Source: Myrica gale (Eukaryota > Streptophyta > Magnoliopsida > Fagales > Myricaceae). Taken from it: a stretch of DNA of 64,000 bases. Numbering within the stretch: the first letter of the stretch is position 1; every line of letters starts with the position of its first letter. Position numbers and translations under genes: made by a program. The notes beneath the pieces were generated by a model. It searched no databases and was not told where the DNA came from. It worked only from the letters and a program-made list of their open reading frames with translations. Of the stretch, positions 1 through 13,200 are shown one piece after another. The stretch spans positions 2,998,001-3,062,000 of the forward strand of contig OZ005618.1 in the NCBI GenBank assembly GCA_963930655.1, given 5' to 3'.

Positions 1-901
1 GATGACATGACCTCCGATATGACTGAAGATCCATACACTTATACACTTGACTCGGGTAATTTCATTTCGACTTTTGTTAGTTTATTATTTTGAATAATAT
101 TTTCATTTCTATAACTTATAACTTGGTGTATTTAAATGTATTTTGTAGAGTTACACATCTTAGGGACGGAGATCGAATAGAGATTTTGGAGGAGTTACCA
201 CTTACCCATCTCGATGTATTTTGGTGATTGCTTTCACAAATGTAGGTTGATGTAATTGGTTGAACTTCATTAGCAGTCACCTTTTCTTTTTAGATTCTCT
301 TTAATTGTTGGATTAACTGTTGTTTCCATGTTAACTGTTGGGTTATATAAGTAATGTAACTATGTTGGACCTTTTCGTTATGTTAGACACGGCTTTGATG
401 TTTTGGTTTCGGTTTTGTTTTTCATATTAGATATTATATTTGTTTTTGCAACTATGCATATACATTTTGTTTTTCTTGCCTTGATCTGGTTGGAGATACG
501 TTCCCGTTTCTTGCCTTGAACTGATTTGATTATTGATTTTGGATTTGATTGTATTAGTTTGGATTAGATTATTCATTTTGGATTGAATTGTATTAGTTTA
601 AATTGTATTATTGATTTTGGATTGGATTGGATTATATTAGTTTGGATTGGATTATATTAGTTTGGATTGGATTGTATTAGTGTAGAGTTTATATTTTTTT
701 ATGTGCGTAATATGTTAAAAAATTAGCTCAATATGAATATAGGATTACCGGAAACCGCCACCGCTAAAACCGCCACCTACACCGGCCGGTTTTTGCCCTT
801 AACGGTGTAGGTGTAGGTGACATTTTTTCAAAACCGGCCTACCCGGTGTAGGTGCCGGTTTTGGCCAAAACCGGCACCTACACCGGGGTTGTACAGCCCT
901 A
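1..901. mobile_element. Right part of a hAT-like DNA transposon
   Basis: The right edge reads TTGTACAGCCCTA, the inverse of a TAGGGCTGTACAA terminus of the kind seen at the better-bounded elements at 45419 and 47962. About 180 bases inside this edge (722-890) form a self-complementary block built from CCGGTGTAGGTG and its complement. The left end is not in the window, so no target duplication can be tested. Bases 1-172 can be read as an acidic C-terminal tail (GATGACATGACC onward, a GT-AG intron from about 56 to 149, then a stop), which might be the last exon of the element's transposase; that reading is weak. The element ends only about 310 bases before the NOT1 start codon. Confidence 0.45.
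535..690. repeat. TTGGATTGGATT-ATATTAG minisatellite
   Basis: Six to eight imperfect units of about 20 bases, built from TTGGATTGGATTATATTAGT, run head to tail. The unit is pure T/A/G on this strand, a strong strand asymmetry. It sits inside the putative hAT element. Confidence 0.8.
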
Positions 902-989
902 GCTAGCTGTAGCTACGAAGGGCAAAAATGAAAATCCAATTCGAGATGTCCAGCAGTAGCATTTGATCAAAACGCAGATCTCCAAAACC

Positions 990-996
990 ATATATA
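990..996 (+). promoter_or_regulatory. Candidate TATA box of NOT1
   Basis: TATATAG lies 214 bases before the NOT1 start codon and would place transcription start near 1020, giving a 5'UTR of about 190 bases. The 5'UTR includes a CT-rich run at 1147-1172, common in plant leaders. Confidence 0.45.
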
Positions 997-1209
997 GCTA
1001 TCGAAGAAAACCCGTTGGTAACTGGCTCATCTCCTTCACCACAACAGCACCCAGTCGTCTTTACTCTAATACAGTCTCAGACGGAAAAGCTTCGCCCTCC
1101 CTCCATTTGCATTTTTCGACGATTCTCCATCCCCGCACTGATCTCGTTCCTCACCCTCTCTCTCTCTCTCTCGACAAACCTAAACCCTGGGATTCAACCA
1201 TTTGCAACC

Positions 1210-4200
1210 ATGTTGCAGTTTTCGTCAACGGTGTCGAATCAGATTCGGTTCCTGCTCCAGAGCCTCAATGAATCCAACGCCGACTCTGTCCTTCTCGAGC
1301 TCCGTCAGGTATTCTCTCTCTTTATCCACGTGCATTCACGTCTATATACGTGCTTCTGTATGAAGTTCCTGCCATTTGGGTCATCATATCGTTTTGTTTC
1401 AGTGCTCTGGTTAACTTAGCCTGAATCCTGATAATTTCATTATTTTGAGGTGTTTATGCTTTATATTGTTTTAGTGGTGGTCAGGCAAAACGGAAGGTTC
1501 TTACTTTAAATAGTTAATCTAATTAAACATTGGATTAGGTTGACTCCAATGACTGCCAAACGGGGAAAAGTTAAGGGACGCGAATTTGATGCGCAATACA
1601 AATATACTTTTGGAAGTCAATGTTTTTTTTTTTCCTTTTCCTTTTGGTCGATGAAATGTCCCCCCCCCCCCCCCCCCACATACCAACAGGGACAAATGTT
1701 GAAGTAATTTCCGTGGACTAAGAATTGAGTTTCCTAAGTCCCATTTTGTTGGTTTGGAAGAGAGCTCAAAGTGTATTCCAGGTCAATCAAAATCCATCAG
1801 CGGCCTTTGAACCCCTCTTTGTGGATAAAATAACACCATTTACATGGTTTGAGTTCAATGTCCATTTTACTTGTGATTTAGGCAATCAGACCACCTTCAG
1901 AACAAATGAGCTGACTAGTCCTACACAAAGAGGGTAGAGAAGAGTAAGCATCCTTTTCTTGGTCCTCAGTTTCTTATCCACTCCTTGGTAGCTAGAGAGT
2001 TGTAGGTGCATGTGCTTAGTATCCTGAATTATCCTGGGTGATGCCCAAAAGGGTGGGTGAGGTGTTGAAGTGTTGGAGGAGGAAGTTCGAGAATCCTTTG
2101 GCTCCGGCTGTTTGGAAAATGATACCCTCCTGCCGTTGGCTTTGAAGCAGCTGCATGGTGGTGCTTATGGAGGGAGAGGAATGACAGATGTTTCGAAGAT
2201 TCGGAGTTGTCCCTAGAGTGTTTGAAGGGCAAGATGTTGCAGACACTGTTTTTGTGGGCTAATGCAGTGTTGGGTTCTCCTTTTTTAGACTTCCATGATT
2301 TTATTAGTTTTCTAGCTTGTTTATTATAGGTGTTTCATTATAGCCCTTTGTACTGTCACCTTTATCTTTCAATAAAGCTTTCCTTACTTATATAAAAAAA
2401 AGAGAGTTTCTAGACATTGAATTCTATGCTAACAAAAGAGGGCAGAGAAGAGTAAGCAACCTTTTCTTGGTCCTCAGGGTTACCAATGTTATTGGATGTA
2501 TACAACTTAGGTTATGTTTGTGTTGTTAAATTTTTGGTATTGGGTTTAGTGTTGGTATTGGGTTTAGTGAAAAAGTGAAGAGAGAGGTAATTTTTTATAT
2601 TTTTTGTAATTTTTTATATTTTTTGATGGGAGAGAGAGATTATATTGTAGTATTTTATTAGGAGTTGGTGAAATATTTTGTGAAATATTTGGTGCAAACG
2701 CAGCCTTAGAACGGGAGAGATTTTATTAGAAGTATAAAAAAATTTTAGTACTTCTTTACCATGGATTTCAGACTCTGGCCTTGAAAATGAATGAGAGAAA
2801 TGAAGCAAAAGATGGGAAATGAAGAAATTTTGACAGTTCTGTGATGTCATTGATAAGCAAGGTAGGAGATTGACTGGAAATGTATTGACACTGGTTCAAG
2901 ATGAAGAGTCACCATTGGCAAAATTTGCTTGTATCTTCTTAAGATAGTTTTTGAGCCAATTTTTTCCTTGCCTGACGAAAAAAAGGAAAAAGTCGTTCCA
3001 AGCGTCGAAAACAATGTGCTATTGAAAATAGTGGCTGGGTTTATTGGTTGAACTTGGATACAATTCTTAGAATCATCTTCTAAGTTCATTTTACATAAGA
3101 GACACTCCAATGGGAGGGTCTTACACTGTCTAAAGGAGGAATGTGATGAGAGTATTTTGTGAATATGGTCATTGTGAGAAGGAACTTTCTCAAGTAGACT
3201 TTGTTAGAGATATTTGTTTTTTTCTGCGTGCAAAATTCCTATGAGCAGCTTTTCCTGGCTGTTGGCAGAAAATAGACAAAATTACAGTTAGTTTTGACAT
3301 CTGATGTAGATTAAAATGTGTGAAATACATGCTTCTATGAGTTGAATTCTTGCTGAATTAGATAATACTTGAAGCGCTTTTCTTCGCTACTCCAATTGTG
3401 CTTGTGGATTAATCTATTTAGTTCATAAGATAAAGTCAATAATTTACTCCAATATCTCTCTGCATGTATTGATTTTTATTTTAGTACTTTGAAGTTTGGT
3501 GCTAAGGAACTGACAGGGCTCAAACCTTACAATTGGTTCTGTCCTTGGCAAAATGGTAATGATATGCATATTTTGAAGTCAATCCTGTGTGAAGAATTAA
3601 TTTCTTATACTTAGAAAGATTTCAAAGCGATGTTAGTTTGCTCAGGTATCTAGAGATACTCATGATTTATTAATGCAATAGAGAATAAGGTGTTTTGAGC
3701 TTCATCTTTTATATGCATTTCGATGTATTACACATTGATATAGTCTATTTCTTGTTGGCAGTTTGTTGAATATGGAATTGAAGGAAGCATTATGCTGCTC
3801 CAAACATGCATTGATCACCTGAACATTTGCAGCCCTGACTCAAAGAACATGCAGCTGGAATCAGTTGTTGCACAATGTTTTAAATACTTGTTGGACAAAC
3901 CAAATTTTAGCACATTGTTTCTCGAGTCTCTGAGGAATACAGAGATCAATGAAGGAACTCTAGTAAATTTGTCAAATGCACTAAACCTGTCTGTATCTGA
4001 GAAAATTGGCATTGGTCTTGCTTTGTCAGATTCCGAGAATCTTGAGACCAAGATGTGTGGTAAGTTCCAATTTCAAGTGAGAGTAGAATCTTGATGCCCG
4101 GATGTATACTTGCTTAATTAGTTTCTTTTGTACTTAATGTCATGCATGTAATGCACCTCTTGATGTGAACTTTTTGCTTTTTTCCAGGCAAAGGTTTTTG

Positions 4201-7200
4201 TATGGCTCAGATTCAGGAATTGTGTGATAATCCTCTTTTGGTGAACTCTTCTGAGCTAATTCAGAACATTGTTATGTTCCTCCAGCGCTCTGAGGGCCTT
4301 TCCAAGCATGTAGATTCCTTTATACAGATGTTATCTTTATTGAAGTCAAATGATGTTACCCCATTTGTTTTAACTCCATTGCTTTTAGATGAATCGCGTG
4401 AGGCCAATTTCCTAAGGTGACAATCTTCCTCGAATTGTAATTCTTCTAGAATGGCCTCGCAGTTGATTAATAAGATGTCCTTTCCATTTGTTTCTCATAT
4501 TGAAAGATATTGGAGGTTAATAACTTTATTCATGTTGTCTACAGGAATATGGATTGGGTCTATGACTATGGAGAAGATGATTTTGATACTATTTTAGCAG
4601 AAATGGCGAAGGAAATGAGTATGGGAGATATTATGAAGGAACTGGGTTATGGATGCACAGTTAATGCATCACAATGCAGAGAGATTTTATCTCTTTTCTT
4701 GCCACTGACTGAGTTTACTGTGTCTAAGATACTTGGCACGATTGCCCGCACCCAATCTGGTCTTGAGGACAATCAGAACACGTTTTCAACATTTAGCTTG
4801 GCGCTGGGTTGCAGCAGTTCGTCTGATCTTCCATTGTTGAACTCCTGGAATATTGATGTTCTCATAGATACAATTAAGCAGTTGGTGAGTTTACTTTTGT
4901 TCTTCATGCTGCAATTTTCTTGTTTTTAATGTAACAATTTCTACTTCTTCATATGTGTCTTCGTAACTTAGTTTTTGTGCTGAATATAGGCTCCTGGTAC
5001 CAATTGGATACGAGTTATTGAAAATATGGATCACGAGGGATTCTATTTTCCTAATCAGGAGGCATTCTCTCTTTTTCTGTCTGTATATAGGCGTGCATGT
5101 CAGGTAAGTTTTGATTACAGGGGTAAATTGCATGCATGACAGATATGTTGTTAAGAAAATATGTGAATTTCATATGCAAAACATGTTTCTTCTAAATCTT
5201 TGGATTGAGCTCTGCAGGAGCCATTCCCTCTCCACGCCATTTGTGGGTCTGTTTGGAAGAATATCGAGGGTCAGCTATCTTTTCTGAAGTATGCTGTTTC
5301 AGCACCACCGGAAGTATTTACTTTTGCCCATTCTATTAGGCAGCTGGTAGGATGCTATATTTTTCCAGTTGTGACTTCTTTCTTCATGTTATCTCTTCTT
5401 TGTTGATGTGAATAACCGGTCATTTTTGCAGGTGTATATTGATGCAGTGCATGGCCATAAGCTTCAACTTGGACATGCTAATCATGCATGGTTGTGTCTT
5501 GACCTTTTGGATGTACTTTGTCAACTAGCTGAGAGGGGTCATGCTGCTTCTGTTCGGTCAATACTCGAGTATCCTATTAAACACTGTCCTGAAGTCTTAC
5601 TTCTTGGGATGGCACACATTAATGTACTTTTGTTTGCTTTTTTGTAATTTTTATTTCTTTTCTTTGCATTTAGTTCCTTTTCACTTCATCAGTTGTGGAT
5701 TTATTTTTCAGTGTATCCTTTAGTGGTTCATAATTTGCGCATTGGTTATTGCAGACTGCTTATAACCTCCTCCAGTTTGAAGTGTCCTTCACATTATTCC
5801 CCATTGTAGTTAAAAATGCCATGCTTGATGGAATGATTCTTCACCTCTGGCATGTTAACCCCAATTTGGTGTTGCGGGGATTTGTAGATTCTCTCAACTG
5901 CGAACCAGACAGCATCACTAGAATATTGGATGTATGTCAAGAGCTAAAGGTAAATTTCTAGTGATCTTCCGTAATGTTTGTGTTGCATTATATCGTTTTG
6001 TATAGGACTTTTAAGAATCAGTTTGATGATCTCCTCAAAGAATGTCTATCACGTTTTAGTTTTTCATTGTTTGGAATTTTTCTTTCAGATAGATGCTTTT
6101 GTATTCCACATTCTTAGAATTTTTTTCTTTCTCCCAGTTGTGTACTCATCTCTCTGATTTGTTTTGCAGATTATATCAGCAATTTTAGATATGATTCCTT
6201 CTTCTTATGCCATTAGATTGGCAGCTCTTGCTTCACGAAAAGAATTTGTAGACCTTGAGAAGTGGCTCAGTTCTAATTTAAGTACTTATAAAGATATTTT
6301 CTTTGAGGTAATATCTGGTATGCCTTGCATCTGCCACCTTTAAACAGTACAGATAACTACGAGAATGCCCAATGATGTTACATTTTATTGCTATTATAGT
6401 ACTTTGTGGATGTGTATACAACACATGGTTTGATGTGCATAATTTGACCTTTCAGGAGTGCCTCAATTTCTTAAAGGAGATTCACTTTGGTGGATCACAG
6501 GATTTTTCCACCAAGCCATTCCATCACACTGGTGCTATCTTGAATCTTTATATGGAGACTAGTTCTGCTTTCTTGAAGGTTCTTCTTCTATGACTTGGTC
6601 AAGCCTTTACCCACATGCTGTCTCATTCTCAGTTGTCACGAATCTCTGTCTGTAATTTTTACTGCAGGTTCTTAAAGATCATACTGGCTTGATTAACTCT
6701 AGTGAGCTTTCTGAGGAAATGGAAAAGCTGCATGCAACAATTATGGATTCTAATCCACGGCTGCAGAATGGTGGGGCTACAGATTCTTCAACGTCAGATG
6801 GATATTCGGATGATATTGAGGCAGAAGCAAACTCTTACTTCCATCAAATGTTTTCTGGTCAGTTGACCATTGATGCAATGGTCCAAATGCTTGCTCGATT
6901 CAAGGAGTCTTCTGTAAAAAGGTGAATATCTGTTGAAGCTTTTTCATCTGGTCACTTGGCATCTTTTATTGTGCTTGTTTTGTCTGAAACTATTTCAAGT
7001 TTTGAAAGCTTAGTCTACTTTCCCATCTCACTTATAGGTCCTGTTTGCAAACTAACATTTTTATGGAAATTTTGGGAATGTTGTAAAAATTGAGGTGGAT
7101 TATAGTTTTATTGAATTTTGAGAGAAAATATTGAAAAATAGAATTTTATAGGAGTTGGTGAAAAAATGAAGAGAGATGATTTGTGTGAAATTTTTAATAT

Positions 7201-10200
7201 TTATTGTAAGGAAAGAGATGATTTGATGGAAAGAATGATTATTTGAATTTATTTTAGTATTATTTTATTGACCAAAATTTTGAGTTAGTTATGTTTGCAA
7301 ACCAAAATTTTGGAAGCGGAGAGAAATTTTGGCCAAAATTTTGGTTTGTGAATATGCCCTCTTCTAGCGAGAGCTGGCTGTGAGTTCTCATATATGAGTG
7401 CATGTGTCATACTCTGCTTTAGTGTCTCTCGAAGTTTCAGCCTTTTGGAAAACTTGAATGAAAATGATCGAACTGGGTTGCTTTGTCTGGAGTTTGGATC
7501 TGCCAATTTATTACTTTCCAGGACAGTTCAAATATTTAAGGAGCTTTTAGCTCAAATCTGCTGTTGCTACCTATTTTCATATTAAACTTCTTTTCGCCTT
7601 CTAATATGATGAACAATTCAAGGGTCTTCTGTTCTAAATGGCAGGGAACAATCAATTTTTGAATGCATGATTGCAAATCTGTTCGAGGAATATAGGTTCT
7701 TCCCCAAGTATCCTGAAAGGCAGCTCAAAATTGCTGCTGTTCTGTTTGGTGAGTTTCATTATAAAATTGGCAGATGACTCTTGACTAACTATGATGATGC
7801 TTACCCCTTTTCCTTGGAAAAAAAGTTGTCATGTATATGTATGCATATGTATATATGCTAATGTACATATTTTTCTGATTGTCGATAACCTCTTCTTATA
7901 GTCATACCTTGTAATTCACCATATTTAACTAGCACGAGTTAATATGTTGCTTATCGATTTCAAATTTTGGTGTATTGGCATACTGGAAAGAGTTTGGAAG
8001 TCCTTTAGTTGGGTTGGTGAAGCTTTTTCTTTTTGGTTCCATCATAGCGTAGCATTCTGTCCATATTTAACTAGCACGAGTTAATATGTTGCTTATCGAT
8101 TTCAAATTTTGGTGTATAGGCATACTGGTAACAGTTTGGGAAGTCCTTTAGTTGGGTTGGTGAAGCTTTTTTTGGTTTCTGTCATAGCTTAGCATCACAG
8201 AACCACTCCCTTGAAAGTGAGAGAAAGGGGGATGATTCTGCCTTGTGCAAATTTCATTTTCGGGAAGGATTGTATGAATTAAACCATACGTTTGTTTCTT
8301 CACTTCTCCTATGATGATCTGCAGCTATGACAGTCATGTTTGCTCCCTTGCCTCTGGAGGACATTACATATATGTAAAATTTTTTGGAGACCCAACTTGA
8401 AAGTAGGAGATAATTGTCTTCTGAGAACACTCATTTCAGTCTTATGTTGCCAAAATTTACTACTTCGGTGAATCATCTTTCTTTAATAGTGTAATTTTAT
8501 GCTGACAATGTTCTGCGCACTTCTTTGTGGTTATTCAATTTGGGATTTGTATTGTTATTCAAATCATATTTTGTTTTTCATGTCTTCAGCTGATTTATGA
8601 CACTGACTGCTTTACAAAGCTGTTTTTAGCCTGATAAAATTGTTTGATATTTATATTTCAGCTTTTGGTATACTGGCTGTGTTTGGATGGGTATTGAATT
8701 TTTTTTATTGGAGGTAGTGTAGATTCTCTTGGGATTTGTAAAAAAAGATGTTGGAGTTTGTGAAAAAGTTTTTTTAAAAAAATTATTCCACCCAAACAAA
8801 GCCTAAGGGACTCCTTTTTTGCACTGGTAAAACCATTAAATATTTATAAATTGATTTGTCTTTTGTTATAATGTCATGGTTCTTAATCATTCCTCAGGCT
8901 CTGTTATCAAGCACCAGCTTGTGACTCATCTCACACTAGGGATTGCTCTGCGTGGTGTTTTAGATGCATTGCGCAAACCTGCAGATTCAAAGGTTTGTAT
9001 TATCTATCATGAAGTAACTTCTCTTTTGTTTATTTCTGTTATATGATACTAATGGTGGTTTCTTCTCTTGCAGATGTTTGTGTTTGGGACATTAGCTTTG
9101 GAGCAGTTTGTGGATCGTCTGATAGAGTGGCCCCAGTATTGTAATCATATCTTACAGATATCCCATCTGCGTGGTACACATTCAGAACTTGTTGCTTTCA
9201 TCGAACAGGCTCTTGCCAGGATTTCATCAGGCCATTTGGATCCGGATGGAGGCAGCCATGCTACTGTTAATCACCAGGCATCTACCCAGGCCATCTCAGG
9301 AACTTTGGAGGTAAATAGTGAAGTTTTTCTTTTGAACTGTGTCCTGCACTGATCTTACAGAAAATATATTTGAGAGTAGACTTCCAGCATGCACTCCCAG
9401 TTTGTGAAATTGCGTTTAGAAATTTTGAAGATTGTGTTGGACTTGGGGGAATGGATTGTTTAAGGAAGCATTTTTTAAATCAATCCTCATAATTCATTCT
9501 CAGTAACGCATAACTGATGGCTCTTTCACTTAACGAAATCAGTTCGGTAGTTGGTTTTTTAACTCTTAATCAATATCTATTTGTTTTATATCCGGGGTAG
9601 TTGTTGCAGTTAAGTGGCTCTAGCACCATGCAGCCTGGGCAGCAACTTTCATCCCCACTACAGCTTCAACCGAGACACGAAAGTCTTGAAGATCGCCATA
9701 AAGCCACTGCAGCAGCATCTAATGATGTGAAGCCACTCTTATCCTCTGTAGGGCAAACTTCAGCTATTCATTTAGGCGATGCTTCTAATATTCTGAAGGT
9801 AACAACCATTCTATCTCTCTTTCCTTGTGGGTGGACTCCTGTGTGTCATTTTTTATTCGTCTTCCTAGATTGTTCATCTTAGCCCTTAAATTGCAGTCAC
9901 AGAATCCTGTCAGTGCTCCAGGAATCCTGTCTTCTTCATCTGGTTTTGTTCGTCCTTCTCGAGCAGTTACTTCTACCAGTAATTTCCTTTTTCTTGCGAA
10001 ATAATGCTTATTGTCTAGATAAGTTTTAGTTGCTATTAGGTTTTCATTTTATATTAAACGTCAATCACTGGATTCATGCATGTGGAATGTAATTTTACAG
10101 GGTTTGGCTCTGCTCTGAACATTGAAACACTTGTTGCTGCAGCTGAGAAAAGAGAAACGCCGATAGAGGTATTAACTTCCACATTCTATAACTTTCACCA

Positions 10201-13200
10201 AAAAATGTTGATATATGGTGTAAATCAATGCCTGCTAGGTTGAGTTCAAGATTTTGATATGTGACATTACCATTTGACACTGCGTATACTGCAATGCACT
10301 TTGTTTTCTACATATCTTAATAACAACATTACGTTTGAGGAAATGTAACATTCGGTGGCTCTTCCTTGTCTGGTATATCTTCCCCTAGCAGATTACTTAA
10401 ATATCAGTTTATCTAATACAGTGGCAGCTGATTATTTGCGTCCATTGTCGTAGTATCTCTGAATATTCATGTATTTTGATTATTCACATCCATTATCGTA
10501 GTATCTTTGAATATTCATGTATTTTCACTTCAATTAAGTTCTGCCCAATTCAATTTTGCTGACATGATAGATGTGATGTCTTGTACTCCGGATGCCCATA
10601 TTTGGTTTTAGCATTGGTGGTTCTTATTTTGTCCTTTATCCTTTTTAAAATAAATTTGCTGGCGGAGCAGAACTATTTTTCTTCCTTTTGTATGGGGGAG
10701 CAAGATTTGTAATCCACTGGATGCAAATTAAGAAAATTAATTTTCTATATGGCTAGATGTTCCTACTCTTTTTTTATTTTTTTTCTATACTGTCAATACT
10801 TGTTATAGTCACCAAAGGCTACATGGTAGTGATTATTCTATTCAAACTGTGTCAGTAGCCTAGAATTATTTATCACGGGGTCTCCTGTCCATAAGGTTGT
10901 TGTACATTTCTTGACCCTAGCTGGTATTTGTGGATTTTCTGATAGGTATCTCTTTTCTATATCTACTCCGAGTGATCCAGAAACCAAAGCACTTTGTTGT
11001 AGAGCATGAAGCCTTAGAGAATTTGGCTGCTTTTAAAATTTTTCCGCTTGTTGTTAAGAGACCCTGTGAGACCATGGGCTAAAAGTTGTTTAATGCCATA
11101 ATTCTTGCCCCTATCTTTGAAGTTTCTTATGTACTCATTGATTTGTGTGTATGGAGGGTTAATTAATTGAATGCCCAGGAAGTAATATCTTTGCAACAAC
11201 TTTGTGATAACTGATTGGGGCCGCGATTGTTTGGCGTCTATGCTGCCTTATTTACAAACAGTATGGGAACCTTTTAACTCTTGAAACCAGCAAAGAAGAG
11301 GCAGAGAAAGAATATGATCTTTGTTTGTGAGAGCTGACTAGAGTTTTTATGTTAGTAGTCCCCTATACTACTCTGCTTCATGAGAGCTGGTTCTGTTTTA
11401 AGGGATTCATATCTGCCCGGTAAGATTCAAAGATTCGTACTAGGAATTCAAGAGTCGCTAGTTCTGGGCAGTCCATATGTTTAAGCCCATTTGCTTTTTC
11501 CTTCCCCCCACCTTTTCTTATGTGGGGATAACCATCTTAACTTTACTCCTGCCCTATATAAGGAATCTCTTCTTCCTATGATTCTGAGATAATTTTTTTA
11601 GTGAAACATTGGCAGTTGTCGTGATATGAGTAATAGAGTTTTGACACCATTGAATCCTGTTGGTCACCATAGCATCCTTAAGTTCACGTTTTCAGCAGAA
11701 TGAGGCTTGGTCCACGGATATGAACCCATTGAAAATCACAGAAACAATGTGCCCCGTGTGATGGAAAAGTTATATATTTGTTTACCTATTTTTGATTAAG
11801 GATGTTATGTGTTCTTATCTGCCCTAGTCTAATCTCTTTTTTTTTGTTATGTCTATGTGCTGTATGCAGGCACCAGCGGCAGAGATTCAAGACAAAATGT
11901 CTTTTATTATAAACAATATCTCAGCTGCTAATGTTGAAGCCAAAGCAAAAGAATTCACTGAAATTTTGAAAGAAGAGTACTATACCTGGTTTGCAGAATA
12001 TATGGTCATGAAGAGGTTGGAAACTATCTGATTTGCTCTTGTTTTCATTTCATAGAAAAGCACACATGAAAAAGGTACCATTCGGTCATGCTAATCCTAA
12101 CAGCTGCCTTTTCATTTTTATTGTATTTACTCGCTGTTATTAACAGTCATACTTAACTTGCGTAATGGAGAAGTTGTTGTGATTATCTTTATCATTGCCC
12201 AGTCCTTAATGAATACCTTCCAATTTTCTAATGCACAAGCATTTAGTTGGATTTGCATGTCCTGTTTATACCTAAAGCATGCGGGTCTGTGTGTGTCCGC
12301 ACGCGCATGTTTAACTTTGCGGCTGCCTTTTTGATATCATCTAAGATCTATGCCATTTTAGTTGATTTCTTTGCGGAGCAATCATCAAGCCGATTTTTCT
12401 TGACTTGTACTTGAAGTTCCTGGACACACACACATGTATAACTTTGCAGCTGTCTTTTTGTCATCTTTATGAGATCTTCTATCACCTGTGACATTGCTTG
12501 ATTTCTTTGCAGAGCAAGCATTGAGCAGAATTTTCATGACTTGTACTTGAAGTTCCTGGACAAGATTAATTCAAAGGCTTTGAATAAAGAGATTGTTCGA
12601 GCCACTTATGAGAACTGCAAGGTTAATCTTTTAAAACATTTTTTTCCATTGTAATATACATTTGGATGTAGATATCATTGTGACAACGTTTGACATCTTT
12701 TTTTTTGTTCTCTTCCAGGTTCTTTTAGGATCAGAGCTTATAAAGTCAAGTTCTGAAGAGCGTTCATTGCTAAAAAACTTAGGTAGTTGGCTTGGGAAGT
12801 TAACAATCGGGAGAAATCAAGTCTTAAGGGCTCGTGAAATCGATCCAAAATCTTTGATTATAGAGGTGATAGTTTGACCAATGCTGTCTTCTTGAATTTG
12901 GTTATGCCACATTAGATCTTGTTTTGTCATCTTTAGCTGCCCCGTGATAATCATATGTTGCATAATTTGTCGTTTGATTTTTCACCTTTTTTCCCCTCAT
13001 GGGTTGGTGGGTGCAGGCATATGAGAAGGGACTGATGATTGCAGTAATACCATTTACTTCTAAGGTATGGTTGTGCTGACAGTTGCTCTGAACATCAGTG
13101 TTGTGATTTTAACATCCAACTTCTTGTTGCAGATTCTGGAACCCTGCCAAAGTAGTCTAGCATATCAACCTCCCAATCCTTGGACCATGGGCATTCTTGG

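Noticed and set aside
8899-8992. Possible one-base frame problem in NOT1 exon 13
   Set aside because: By coordinates the exon is 94 bases where 95 keep the frame, but the line as I read it around CTAGG/GATTG gives the correct LTLGIAL reading. I treat this as a counting uncertainty on my side, not a lesion.
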